Shown: piece by piece, positions 36,011-46,799 of the stretch
Position numbering within the stretch: the first letter of the stretch is position 1
Layout of the letters: the number at the start of each line of letters is the position of its first letter
Assembly: GCA_003667245.1 (NCBI GenBank)
Contig: RCNN01000063.1
Span: forward strand, 1 to 64,000
DNA: 64,000 bases
Reading direction: 5' to 3'
DNA from: Heterostelium multicystogenum
Taxonomy: Eukaryota > Evosea > Eumycetozoa > Acytosteliales > Acytosteliaceae
Notes under the pieces: model-generated
The model's database searches: none
Told to the model about the DNA's origin: nothing
What the model saw: only the letters and a program-made list of their open reading frames with translations
Position numbers and translations under genes: made by a program

Positions 36011-36247
36011 TAAATACGAAAACAATAAAGCAAAAGAGAATCAACCTATGTTGATCCTACTTGAAAATAACGAGAATGCATTCTTTTGAAATATGTATAT
36101 TTTAATTTTAAATTTATTTGTAAATAAACTTTTTGTTAACAAAAAAAAGAATAAGAGATAAAAAATACCAATTTTCTCTAGCTTGTTTGATTTCCCCCTC
36201 TACTTTACTATGATTAGAATTTGATTGTCGTTTTTGTTCAGTCAAAT

Positions 36248-37076
36248 TTAAGCCTTGAGCTCTGGGAAGTCGGTTGAGGTCAATTCTGGGATCTTCTTGT
36301 TCTCAGTCTTGGCAACAGCACCCTTTTGTCCCTTTCTTGGTGGCTTGCTAGATTGGATGGATGGCTTGGTTTCCAAATTGATGAGAGTCTTCTTTGAGTT
36401 TTTCTTTTCCTTGGTGGCAGACTTGGCAGCGGACTTGACGGTCTCCTTTTGGATTGGAGCGTACTCCTCCCATTGGTTGGTCTCACCTTCACCAGCTTGT
36501 CTGAGCTTCAATGGTTGTTGTTGTGGAGCCTCAGCTTGTTGTTGCTTTTGGTACTCCTCCAAGGTGATGTTGGTGTCCTTTGGAGCAGCCTCCTCAGTGA
36601 CAGCGACAGTGGTCTCTTCAGTAGTTTCGGTGGCAACTACTTCAGTGTTTTTGGACTTCTTGGGTTTGTGATCCCCAGTTACCCTTACCGGCACCACCCT
36701 TCTTGTTTTCACCGGCTGGTCTACCAGTACCAGACTTACGGTCGAATTGACGTCCACGTGGGGCACCAGAGGCGTCGGTACGTGGGGTACGGGTGTGTGG
36801 CTTGCTGTCTCTCTTTGAGGAGGACTTTTGGAAGTCTTCACCTTGAACTTCAGTTCTTGGCTTACGATCAGTCTTGTTGGTACGCTCACCGTTTGAGGCA
36901 CGAGCTGGTCTGTCAGCCTTGACAACCTTGCTTTCAGCTGGCTTCTTGTCAGCTGGAGCGGCTGGCTTCTTGGCAGAAGTGGCTGGAGCCTTGGCGGCTG
37001 GCTTTGATTCCTTTACGACCTTTTCTTGTGGCTCTTCATTGTCGTCTTGAAGAAGATCGAAAAGGTTCTTGCTCAT
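36248..37076 (-). CDS. serbp1: SERBP1/HABP4/Stm1-like ribosome- and RNA-binding protein
   Basis: Binds ribosomes (clamping idle 80S) and mRNA. The ATG at 37076 gives the family start MSKNLFDLLQDDNEEP. An Ala/Lys/Pro-rich stretch follows, then the hallmark GRQFDRKSGTGR...GGAGKGNWG. After a one-base slip between about 36642 and 36690 the frame continues with Thr/Glu-rich sequence, then TNITLEEYQKQQQAEA (the T-L-D-E-W/Y-like box). The C-terminus is LTSTDFPELKA, a short motif also seen at the end of SERBP1/HABP4 relatives. Translation has a strong C-ending codon bias, as in the saposin gene, consistent with an abundant protein. The stop at 36248 faces the PRP38B stop 238 bp away. Confidence 0.86.
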
Positions 37077-39570
37077 CTATTAAATAGAAAATATAATTAT
37101 TAACAAAACAGTTCATAGTTTAAACTATATATATAAACAAGTAGAATGATATCCATTACAATGACAACATCTAATCTTCGAAGATTTAAATCTGATAGAC
37201 TTATTTGATTATTATTGGATTGATTATAGATTATTCCTTTTGGATACACTATATTAATTATAATTGAATGACTATTATAATTGTATCTTATTACTGATTT
37301 AAACTTGATAGATTTTAGTTATCAAATCATACAACTGTAATTATATCTTCCAATTATTATTGTAATATTGATAATAGATTTGATTGATAACTAGATAATA
37401 ATAGTAACTATAGTATACTGAAGGTGTATTATTATTATTAGGTTTGTTCGAGGTAACTTTTTAAAACTTGAAAATTTGTATGAGAGCATTCGTCGTGTAT
37501 CCTGTATCCTGTGCCAAGTGCATCTTGAGACTTGGTGGTGCTACGAATGTATCCCTAGTGTATCCCTGTGTATCCCGTGAAATGGAGTCGATTGATGTGT
37601 CTATGTATGGATATTCTCTTTGTCTAGGTGTACTTAGTGGTAGCAACAAATACTTACTTTCTAACTGTGTATATGTTGGTGGAGAAATGGTTACAATGCT
37701 GCAGTAAATACTACTATGAGGAGGGTGTCGCTCACTCCAAATTTTTTTTAGTTTTTCACTAAGCTACTGGAGATGGATATTTTTTCGACGGTTTGAGGGG
37801 GTCATTCTCAGCGCAGCACCACCTTCATTCTTCCTTAGCTCACCCAAATAAACAACCTTAATAATAATAATAATGCTTTTAAAAAAAACATTGTTAAAAT
37901 AAATAGTTTTTTTTTTTATTTTTATTTTCATTTTATTTTGATGTTTTTGGTATGGCAAGACATACAAACGAAGAAAGGGACGTCGTGCGCTTGGCTGAAG
38001 GTGGTTAAGAGGTTGGAAGGACCTCAACGACGACCATCATTAATCCTTCAATCTAATCAAACGGAGAACACTAGTTCCATCTTATTAAAATACAAAGGGC
38101 AATGAATTCAGTAGTGGTTCTGTGATAAGATCAATTAATTACTACTATAATAATAATGAAAGCATAACTCTCAATGCATCCAAGTCTAATTAGAGTAAGA
38201 TGTATGCTAGAGAGTGACAAAGTTTAATTGGAATCAAGATTATGTGTTTCTAACTCAAATGAATGATTCGTTTTTGATACTATATTTTCTTATGAAGTGG
38301 TGTTTGGTGGTTTTGAGTCGATTCTAGAAATAGTAGTAAAGTTCGACATTAGTTATAATGATAAATAAAACAAAGAGAAAAACAATAGAATCTATTTAGC
38401 AGTATCATTAATAATTTCATTTTTTATGACTATTTGATTATTATTGGAACAAAAACCAGATTTGTATCAAATCAAACTTTAAATCTTTTTTTGAAAAATT
38501 TTCATAAATGTGTGGAGTTTTTTGGTTTTTCCACCCAAAGATTGATTTTTGATAGGCTTTTTTAGCAAGTTTGTTGATAAACAATAAAGTTGTTGGTTTG
38601 TTTATTGTTGTTTTTTTTTTGTTTTTGATATTTATATAGATATATTATATTATTATTATAATAATAGTAATATTAAAAATATAGGTAGTAAACATTTGTT
38701 AGTAATAGTACTTCAACATCGATTGTCAACCATCTATTAAATCAAAAAGTAAGATTCAATTCTAAGATTAGATTAGAGTAATAGGTTTGTGATTGTTCGT
38801 TGTTTGGTTGACCAATTCAAATTCTTGGAAGATGACAGTACTGTTATTTTAAGTTTGAAGGCGAAGTCATGTAGATAAGCGTGTGCGAAGTGCACTTGGT
38901 GTTGACCCTCAAGGATGACACTTGCTTGTCAAATTAGGCAGTATCATATACTCTAGAGTTATATTTTTGATTTTTATTATTTTAAATAAAAATAAAATAT
39001 CACCCCCAATTTACACTACACCAACAAACACAAAACCTATAATTTTGCATTTCACCTATACAATGACATTGTAGTCATCCAATATCAAGATAATAACATA
39101 GGGGTGTACTTAATAATTAATGAATTTGAACAAACACCACCACCAGCAGCACCAATAACACCTATACAATTACAACCACCAGGCAGGTCTCTTTGCTTTT
39201 TGTTTTTTTTTTTTCTTGCTATTGTGTAAAATTAATAAAAATATAAATATCAAAAACATACATACACAATAAATAGTTGGACGTTGGTGTTTGTTTTTTA
39301 AAAGAAAGAAATATCCAACATCCAACAACAACAATAACAATAACAACAAATAATATATTAATAGTAGTAGTAGTAATAGTAATAGATAAATAGTTATAAA
39401 AATAGATATATATAGGAGATATTTGTACTAATAATATTTTAATTTGATAGACAGATAAATAGATTAGATTTGTTAGTTGGTTTTAGAGGTTGGATTTTTG
39501 ATATTATAAGATTTGTTTTTTTTTTTTGTTGTAGGATTAGTGTTTAAATAGTTTTATAGTAAATATAGAA
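37077..39570. other. Long intergenic between SERBP1-like (-) and SHK kinase (+)
   Basis: About 2.5 kb between divergent starts. Short less AT-rich islands stand out at about 37480-37700 (with TGTATCC-type repeats), 37785-38050 and 38870-38960, but none holds a convincing coding frame. One 18-codon frame at 37953 (MARHTNEERDVVRLAEGG) ends at once. The final 300 bp are long poly-A/T tracts typical of a promoter. Non-coding exons or RNAs cannot be excluded. Confidence 0.5.
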
Positions 39571-41594
39571 ATGAGCAGTTCCAATAATTCAATTGAAAGA
39601 CTTGAAAAGTCAATTTTGGCCGCACAGGAAGAAATCAAAGCTTTGGAATCAAAACAAGCTTCAACTGATGTAGAGATTAATAGTCTTATCGAATTGGCCA
39701 TTTCACATAGATCAAATCCAGTCAATAAGGAACGTTTGAACTCATTGTTTACAGCATCTGTAAGTTTGAAAGGAAAGTAATAGAACCTCTTGATCATCCC
39801 AAATTAACACTGGATCACCTTTTTAGATTCAAGACTTAAGAGCAAAGGCATCAAAGATTCAATCAGTAATTTCATTAAAACAGGAGTTAGTCAATTGTTT
39901 GATAAATACAGAGCAACACGATCGTGCACAAGATATTTGGAATCAACTCAGAGAGAGCTCTTTTAAATTATCACCAAACAATTCAAAGGATGTCGTTACC
40001 TCTGTAACAGTTGCAGCTGACCAAGCTAGCTCTAACTCACCAGACACCTCAACAGTTGACGGTAGCACAGCAAGCTCATTGGAGGAGTTGTCAATCAAAG
40101 AAGAAGAGAAGGAGATCACCAAGTGGGAGATTGACAAGCAAGACATTATAATCAATCGTGATGCTAAAATTGGTGCTGGTGCATTCGGTTCAGTTTTCAA
40201 GGGTTCAGTTCGTGGTAAAGAAGTTGCCATCAAGAAGTTGACACAACAATTCTACGATGAAACAGTTTTGAACGAGTTCCGTAAGGAAGTTTGCTTGATG
40301 ACCAAGCTCAGAAATCCACATCTTTTTTTGTTTATGGGCGCTTGCACACAACAAGGTAATCTTAGTATTGTTACTGAGCTCATGCCAAAGGGTTCAGTAC
40401 ATGCACTTCTCAAATGCAAAGAGGACAGTCCAGATTTCATCGATTTCAAGCGTGCTATCCTTATTGCAAGAGACACTTCACTTGGTATGAATTGGCTACA
40501 TCTCTCATCACCACCAATTCTCCATCTCGATCTCAAACCAGCTAATTTGTTGGTCGATAACAACTGGGTTGTAAAGGTTGCAGATTTCGGTTTGAGTAAG
40601 ATTAAGAAGGAAGGTAAATCATCAGGACAAGCAGGTTCACCTTTGTACATGTCACCAGAGATGCTTCTAAACAGAGAGTATGACGAAAAGAGTGATGTCT
40701 ATTCATTCTCTATGTTGCTATGGGAGCTGTTGACAAAGTTGGAGCCATACAACGGATTCTACAAGAACTACAATGATTTGGTTGATGGTGTCACCAACAA
40801 AAAGAATCGTCCAACTCTCAATGAAAATTGGGGTCCACGTTTAAAGGATCTTTTGATTCGTTGTTGGGACCATCTCCCCAACCGTCGTCCATCATTTGAG
40901 GATATTACTCGTCAAAAGTTGTTGGATCATATTCTAATTGAAGGTCTTTTGAGCGACGGTAATGCTCGTCAATTTTGGACACACAACTTCCTTGGTCGTG
41001 AAGAAGTCCCATGGAATCAATTCTATACTAGCTTCTGCACATCATTTGGTGTCGACATGAAGGCTAATCCACTCGATTCGCTTAAGATCAAATGCTTGAA
41101 ATTATTGTTGGTATCCATCGATTCAGAGTCCGTCAAGATTGAAGATTTTGGAAGATTTTTAGGTTGGTTCGGTCCATTGAACTCTGGTAATGAAGTTTTG
41201 GATCGTGTATTATCGGTTTGCTCACTCAAAGGTTTCTTGGGTGAAACTTCATCAAAGAAACGTTATCCAATTCCTTGCCAACAAGAAATCTGGAACCTAC
41301 ATTGTTCGTTTCAGTAGTACCGACCCAGGTTGCTATGCCCTCTCATACGTTTCAAAGAATAAAGATATTTCACATGCCAAGATCATCCACAAGCCAGGAC
41401 ATGGTTACATCCACATGGGTGGATCTACTCACTACCCATCGCTTGATGAACTCATTAAGAATACCGGTAAACTACTTGGTCTCAAGGATCCATTCGAAGG
41501 TGGTCAATTCTATGCATTAATCTATGCATCAAAGAATCCACAAACTAACCATCCACCAGCATATGTTGCTGTTGCACCCTCCCGTAAGGTTTAA
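39571..41594 (+). CDS. SHK-type protein kinase with C-terminal SH2 domain
   Basis: Dictyostelid dual-specificity kinase of the Shk family. Exon 1 (39571-39759) and exon 2 (from 39827) join in phase and give an N-terminal coiled coil (ERLEKSILAAQEEIKALESK; DLRAKASKIQSVISLKQEL). The kinase domain starts ITKWEIDKQDIIINRDAKIG. It has the Gly loop GAGAFGSVFKG, VAIKKL with the ATP lysine, HLDLKPANLL, VADFGLSK and YMSPEM. The catalytic loop is HLD rather than HRD, which is usual in tyrosine-kinase-like families. The SH2 domain follows: GTYIVRFSSTDPGCYALSYV with the phosphotyrosine-binding Arg, HAKIIHKPG, GQFYALIYASK. A one-base slip near 41266-41290 sits at the start of the SH2. Likely phosphotyrosine-linked signalling at the plasma membrane; I cannot say which Shk paralogue. 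Confidence 0.93.
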
Positions 41595-41894
41595 GTCAAC
41601 CAATAATAATCATATAATATTACCAAAACAATGTACAATCCATTTAAAATATTCAGCTAATTAAATTATTTATATTGATATTAAAAACCAATTTTACAAA
41701 GTCTGGAACAATAACATCCATCCACCAATCCCAACAACAACAATTAACTAACGATCTTAAACTTATATGGTATCGATTATAAATAAATAAACTACATCTT
41801 TATTTAACAGATGTTCTTTGATTTTGCTTTAAAATGTCTTTTCATTTTCTTATTTTTTTTGTTGTTGATTTTCTATTTTTTTGCTACAAATAAT

Positions 41895-42308
41895 TTACAT
41901 GATAGTACAACATTGCTTTCCTCCTGCTGGTGATGCCTTTTTTGATTTTAATTCTAAATATTGCTATAGTACGAAGAATTAAAGTAATAGTCGAGTTAGA
42001 ATTGGAATTGACGTTGTTTGAAAATGCAAGTGGAATCAATTGGATTTGGCAAAATGAATTTTTGAAAGTTGTTGTTCAATACATACGACTGTTGTTAATC
42101 CTTCGAAGGAAGATAGTGGCTGATTCTCTTGTAATTGTTTTTTAGCGTCTGGTAAATAAAGACCAATATCTGGTGCTGGATTTACATTGATTGCTTGTCC
42201 AATAGCGGCGATTGCTTCTTGTACTGTCAGAGAGCTGTCGAGTCTCAATGTTTTATAAATTACTGGATAATCGGGTGGAAAACTTAATTCTAACTTGTAA
42301 TGTCGACA
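41895..42308 (-). CDS. Small talin-F0-like (ubiquitin-fold) protein ending in a CaaX prenylation box
   Basis: Two exons (42308-42087 and 41963-41895; intron 41964-42086, GTATGT to CTATAG). With one base removed from an A4 run at 42280-42283 the product is about 96 residues. It starts MSTLQVRIKFPPDYPVIYKT and continues LRLDSSLTVQEAIAAIGQAI. Next come PDIGLYLPDAKKQLQEN, PLSSFEGLTTV, and QYLELKSKK in exon 2. The end is GGKQCCTIM, where CTIM fits a C-a-a-X farnesylation/geranylgeranylation signal. The block order recalls talin F0 (a K-I/V start strand, TVYDACRII-like helix, FGLFLSD, and a closing EYRKK-like strand). F0 normally opens a 2,500-residue protein; here it seems alone. An upstream exon is possible, since a second frame (NPRTTKCRHYKLELSFPPDY) needs no indel. 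Family call is inference. Confidence 0.6.
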
Positions 42309-43490
42309 TTTTGTTGTTCTTGGATTATAAATTAAATACTATATGAAAGATTGGTTGATTCGGTACTTGATAAAGTAGGTTGGAATTGGAAAATTTATAT
42401 ATTCAATTGAATAGAATATATAATTTAAAAATAATTATACTGTTTGATAAATGACTATAATTGTATTTGAAAAGTTGATTCTGTTAGTTCCTTATTTATT
42501 TAAGATGAATGGATAGTATATAATTTTTTGAGATGTAAGTGAAGCTGAGCTCTCAGAAATAATGATTGAATTAAGGATTTGGTGGATGGAAGTGAGGAAC
42601 AACAAACAAAGGAAGAAATAATGGAAATTAAATATTCAAAATCATAAATAGAAAGATAGAGACAAGTTATTTATAATTAGCAATTTAAATAATAATAAAA
42701 TTAGTAATTATAATAGTAATATAGCAGTAAGAGTAATATAAGAACAACCAACAATAACAACAACCTGTGTTGTGTTGACGATGCTGTTGATACTTCATAC
42801 AGACCTGTTGTTTGTATGTATTTGATGTTGTTTTTTATTAAAGTCAACCAGTACTATTGATATACTGCTTCTGAGCTGTTGTTGTGTTATATTTATTTTT
42901 GTTATATAACAGGTTGAGTGATACCACAACACTACAAAGCTAAACTAAACTTACTAGACTTTTATATGATTGATGTTGCAACCAACAAATTAACATGAAC
43001 TTTGCAACTTATTTCATACTTTATATGTTACTTGTATAAATATCAACCACCACACCACATCAACAATCAATCAATCAATCAGTCAGTCAGTCACTTCACA
43101 TATACACACAACACAAACACATTATTAATATAAACCAATGTGTGTTTGATTTGATTGAAAATAAGATTTATGATGTTTTATATTAATGATATATTGGTTT
43201 ACTTGATCGTGTGTTGTGTTATGCTAGTTGTGTTGTGTGTTGTAGTATTGAAATGGTGATTTTATATTAATGTCTGAATGATATTTGAGCGATGAGATTG
43301 AAATTAAAGGTTGTGTAGATAAATCATATCAAAACTAAACTATTAAATTCAATTCAAACCCAAATTCAATTGAATTATTAAAATCATCAATCACATCAAA
43401 ACCAACAACACAAATTTACACAACATCCTCCTTGTTTTAACTACTATAATTTAACTTTAAAATGAAATACATTGAAATCCTAAACATAGA
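42309..43490. other. Intergenic, AT-rich, with CAAT/CAGT tetranucleotide run at 43063-43092
   Basis: No coding frame or RNA gene recognised. The run of CAAT changing to CAGT units is at 43063-43092. Confidence 0.6.
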
Positions 43491-43826
43491 ATGATTGTTT
43501 TGATTGAAAATGAATCTGGAGAACGTTTACTATCTGTTTATCTATATGATCGAGTTTTAAAAATACCAAATCAAATAATAATGAATGAATTTGGGTGTGC
43601 TGCTACTACTATGTGGTTTAGATGACAGTAGCCATTTGGTTGGAATTGATCGTACCAATAATTTAAAGATTTTTGGTGTGGAACAAGTTAACAGTGCAAT
43701 ACTGTTTGATGTTGGATGCTGATTGGTCGGACAATATTTTAAGAAACACTCATCTACACTACTACTATCATCGATGAGATACTTTACATTAAATTTATAT
43801 TTTAAATATAAAATACTGTAGTTGGT
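43491..43826 (+). other. Coding-like fragment, possible small gene or gene remnant
   Basis: From the ATG at 43491 the frame reads MIVLIENESGERLLSVYLYD and then RVLKIPNQIIMNEFGCAATT, to a stop at about 43622. A one-base shift continues DDSSHLVGIDRTNNLKIFGV and EQVNSAILFDVGC. After an in-frame TGA there is another 35 codons to 43826. The amino-acid composition is protein-like rather than AT noise, and an AG acceptor (ACATAG) lies just upstream. I recognise no family. It could be exons of a small gene, a remnant, or chance. Confidence 0.22.
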
Positions 43827-44957
43827 TTTCAACTTTTTGAACTAAAGTTGAGTTTTATACTTGTTATAAAATAAATAAATAAATTAATTAATGAAAAGAT
43901 AAATAAATATATATATATTAAATAAATAAGTGTATATAATAATTAATTAATATTTATTATAAAGTTATAGAAATGATTGACCTGCACCTAAGCTATTTGA
44001 AAAAATTGGATAAAGTTGGGTCAATCCGTTTTGTTTATAAATAAAAAACCTCCTCAGTCAAATGAATAACACTTTCTAATAATGAATTGTTTTTTGCTTA
44101 AATAAAAAAAGGTCACTCGATCGAGATCTGATAAAATGATGGCAACCATGGTTTGTTGTTTTTTGGTTTTTTTTGTTTTTTGATGTTTTGTTGCCCAAAT
44201 CAAACTCACCTATCTCTACGAAAACATCTGTTGTTTTTCAAGTTGCCCACAACTGTATGGTAATGTAAATATCCATTTACCATTAAGTCAGTTGGAGTGA
44301 CTTGATTGTTTTCTGTTTTTTCTTTTCCCCTATTGCGTGTTAGGTGTGGGTTGCATAAATCAATTGATTTAATTTATTTAATAGTTGTATTCCAAGTTGG
44401 TTTGTACTCTGTGTTTAGGTTATAGAGGAAAACAATCAGAGAATGGAAATAGAAATTAGAAAATGAAAACTGAGTGTGCAATTAGAATCTTAGTGCATGG
44501 AGGTTGAATCTTGCTATTATTATCGATGTCTTCTGTCCAGACACAAGTTTTTTTTGTTTTTTTTTAAAGTGTGGTAACCCTTACTGGTCCCATCTTTGCG
44601 ATAAGATTCGATAAGATACCACTGCAATAGGTTACACAGGATCAATAATATTAATACATAATTCCTTCAAGTTTGTCGATGTTTTAATCTAATCCATGAA
44701 TGACTAATGATCAATAGCAAGTGTTTGTGTGCATTTATCGAATCAGCATGCGATTGTGATATCATTAGTTCCGAGTTGATGAGTCATTAGTGTTGAGGTG
44801 AAATTCCATATTGCTTTAGGATTTGCTGCGGGTTCTAAGAAAACCTGATTCCTTGGATTGTTTAGTGGTGAATATTTGAGGAAGAAAGTAGTAATGAAAT
44901 TATATGGGTTATTAAGTCGAGATGCTTCTCTACTCTTTTCAAAATCAGTTTATGGTT
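43827..44957. other. Intergenic, nothing recognised
   Basis: AT-rich sequence with T-runs. No ORF, tRNA or repeat that I can support. Confidence 0.55.
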
Positions 44958-45064
44958 CACAAACCTACTCGCTAAGTATGTTCACACCAAACTAGGAACT
45001 CTCTGTACCGGTTACTTTCAGAGAGTTCCTAGTTTGATGAAAATACTTAGCGAGTAGGTTTGTG
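44958..45064. repeat. 107-bp near-perfect inverted repeat (hairpin)
   Basis: Left arm begins at 44958 and right arm ends at 45064. The outer 22 bp pair perfectly. Then one mismatch and a small 2-nt bulge interrupt, and a further 18 bp pair perfectly around a loop of about 13 nt centred near 45011. Such a stem of about 46 bp could be a foldback transposon relic or a pre-miRNA-like hairpin transcript. No coding frame covers it. Confidence 0.85.
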
Positions 45065-45437
45065 TTATTTAATCCCTCTGGAAGGAAAAGGACCATGCAA
45101 TGCCTAAGTTGGATGTAGCTGGAGAATGAGGAAGCTCTTACCTTTTGATTTCTGCATGCTTGAAGATCATGACTACATCAAATTTTTCGTTTTGTAACTA
45201 TCACCACACTAAAGTTAAGTCCTTCTCTGAAGTATCTTGGATCCAATGATTTCTCTAAGTTGGGATGGTGTCAATGAAATTACCATTGGATGTGTATATT
45301 TTTTTTCCATAAGTTGAATGTTGTAGTAATAAGAAGATATTATTCAGTTTGAGAGTATGTATGTTTTTTCCTAGAGTGGTCGTCTGAATTAGACAAGGTT
45401 ATACTAAAGCAGTATGTATAATAAAATTGAATTACAC

Positions 45438-45454
45438 TCAAAAGTCAGGATGGT
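45438..45454 (+). repeat. 17-bp copy of the 5' end and flank of the tRNA-Val gene
   Basis: These 17 bases are identical to 46459-46475, that is, six bases of 5' flank plus the first eleven bases of tRNA-Val. A further GGTTATCA match (D-arm) follows after a divergent stretch. It may be a decayed tRNA copy or a duplicated insertion junction. Confidence 0.6.
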
Positions 45455-45857
45455 TTTAAAATCGGTTATCAATACAGATTATCTCTGTAGTGATAATATT
45501 TTTATTTCTACGGTGATGTAGGGATAAAATTACATCTATATTAAGAAGAGTTCTCTATATTAAAATAGATGCTGTGATCCATTCCTGGCGAGCATAGCTA
45601 TGCGGATACACTATCGGCGAAATGAAAGGCCAGTCCACTGGTTCTATTCGGTCACAAGAATTACACTATTTCCATCTCCTCATCATCTTGAGAGTTACCC
45701 TATGTTCTTCGTAATACATTGAACCTGTAATTGCACGACTGTGGGATGTCGTTTTTCTAATTATTTTTTTTGTTTTTGTTGTTTGTTGTTGTTTTGTTTA
45801 GAATAGGTCATCTCTATTAGCGCCAGCTTGTGCAACACTTATTTTGACTCTCTACTA

Positions 45858-46325
45858 TTAGTTTGTGGTTTTTTTTCCAATGTTGTTTTGAGTGTTTCTT
45901 TGATGGTTTTTGGTTGATATTTTGAAGGATTTAAGTGTTGTTATTAGGTTAACAGGAATTGTACCAATGATAGTCATAATTGGGTTAATTCTAATTATGT
46001 TTTGGTTATTGGTGGAGCATTTGAGTTGTAAGGAGTTATGATTAATTTTTTGTTTGGAGGTGTGATGCTGTTGAGTGTGTTTGTATAGTATTTAAGGAGG
46101 TCATTTCGGTGTTGTTCAGTGGCTAGGCATTTTAAAGGATGTGATTAGTTGTTTCTTTTTCACTCAGGTTACAATGTATACAGATCGGAGAGGTAGTCTT
46201 GGGATGGCGAATGAGATGAAGTGGTGCTCTCCAAGGACCATTGTTGATCAGGAATTTCTACTGGAGGAATCTGTGCACTGGTGGTAGATCAGATATGAGT
46301 TCGAATGTGTACCTAATCAAATATT
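45858..46325 (-). mobile_element. Degenerate C-terminus of a non-LTR retrotransposon ORF2
   Basis: On the minus strand the translation, with one stop and one slip, reads RYTFELISDLPPVHRFL, KFLINNGPWRAPLHLIRHPK and SPICIHCNLSEKETTNHIL. It then continues KCLATEQHRNDLLKYYTNTL and ends GTIPVNLITTLKSF...KKTTN. The C-x2-C...H-x3-C block behind an ETTNHIL phrase is the zinc-knuckle region found after the reverse transcriptase of L1/TRE-type elements. Dictyostelid non-LTR elements target tRNA genes, and a tRNA-Val lies 140 bp away. No RT core was found, so this is a 5'-truncated relic. Confidence 0.55.
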
Positions 46326-46464
46326 ATATTTTACTTTTAGATCTATTTGTAATTCACAATGACAAGAATTATTATCGTTTCCAATATTAAATAGAAAAAA
46401 ATAACAAAGTTTAAAAAATAAAAAATAAAATAAATTATTTGAAAAAATTTTGTTAAAATCAAAA

Positions 46465-46537
46465 GTCAGGATGGTGTAGTTGGTTATCACAAAACCTTAA
46501 CACGGTTTGGGTCATGGGTTCGATTCCCATTCTTGAT
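46465..46537 (+). tRNA. tRNA-Val (anticodon AAC)
   Basis: A full cloverleaf can be folded by hand. The acceptor GTCAGGA pairs with TCTTGAT (two G-U pairs). The D-arm is GTG...CAC with AGTTGG in the loop. The anticodon stem AAACC/GGTTT carries loop TTAACAC, giving anticodon AAC. The T-stem ATGGG/CCCAT has TTCGATT. There is no intron. Discriminator base A is at 46538. A 3' oligo-T terminator is not immediate; the next T-run is about 15 nt downstream. Confidence 0.92.
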
Positions 46538-46799
46538 AAAATTTGCGGTATTTTTATACCGCATGCGGAAAATTATGTGTTTAAAAAAAAACAAAAGTAA
46601 CCAGTGGGTTTTCCTGCTGTTCCAAAAGGGAGTTATCTACTTATCCCGAATCCCGTATGCATAATTCAAAAGACCTTTCTTACATATTTCACTTCTTACA
46701 AAGATGGAAAAAATATTCTTGCCAATCACAACCTTTGTGTATTGAAAAAAACAAAGTGTGCCATATTAAAAATTTATGTAAACATTTATTTTTAATTGA

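Noticed and set aside
37764..38050. Minus-strand frame and a plus-strand MARHTNEERDVVRLAEGG start resembling a helix-turn-helix N-terminus
   Set aside because: The plus frame stops after 18 codons and the minus frame is Lys-rich from poly-A/T; neither continues in another frame.
43557..43832. Minus-strand open frame of 91 codons
   Set aside because: It is antisense to the more protein-like plus-strand fragment and is rich in Ser/Lys/Tyr from AT bias.
45590..45680. GC-richer patch with a 12-bp palindrome (GCATAGCTATGC) as a structural RNA
   Set aside because: I could not match it to 5S, SRP, U1-U6 or RNase P consensus elements, and no complete fold was evident.
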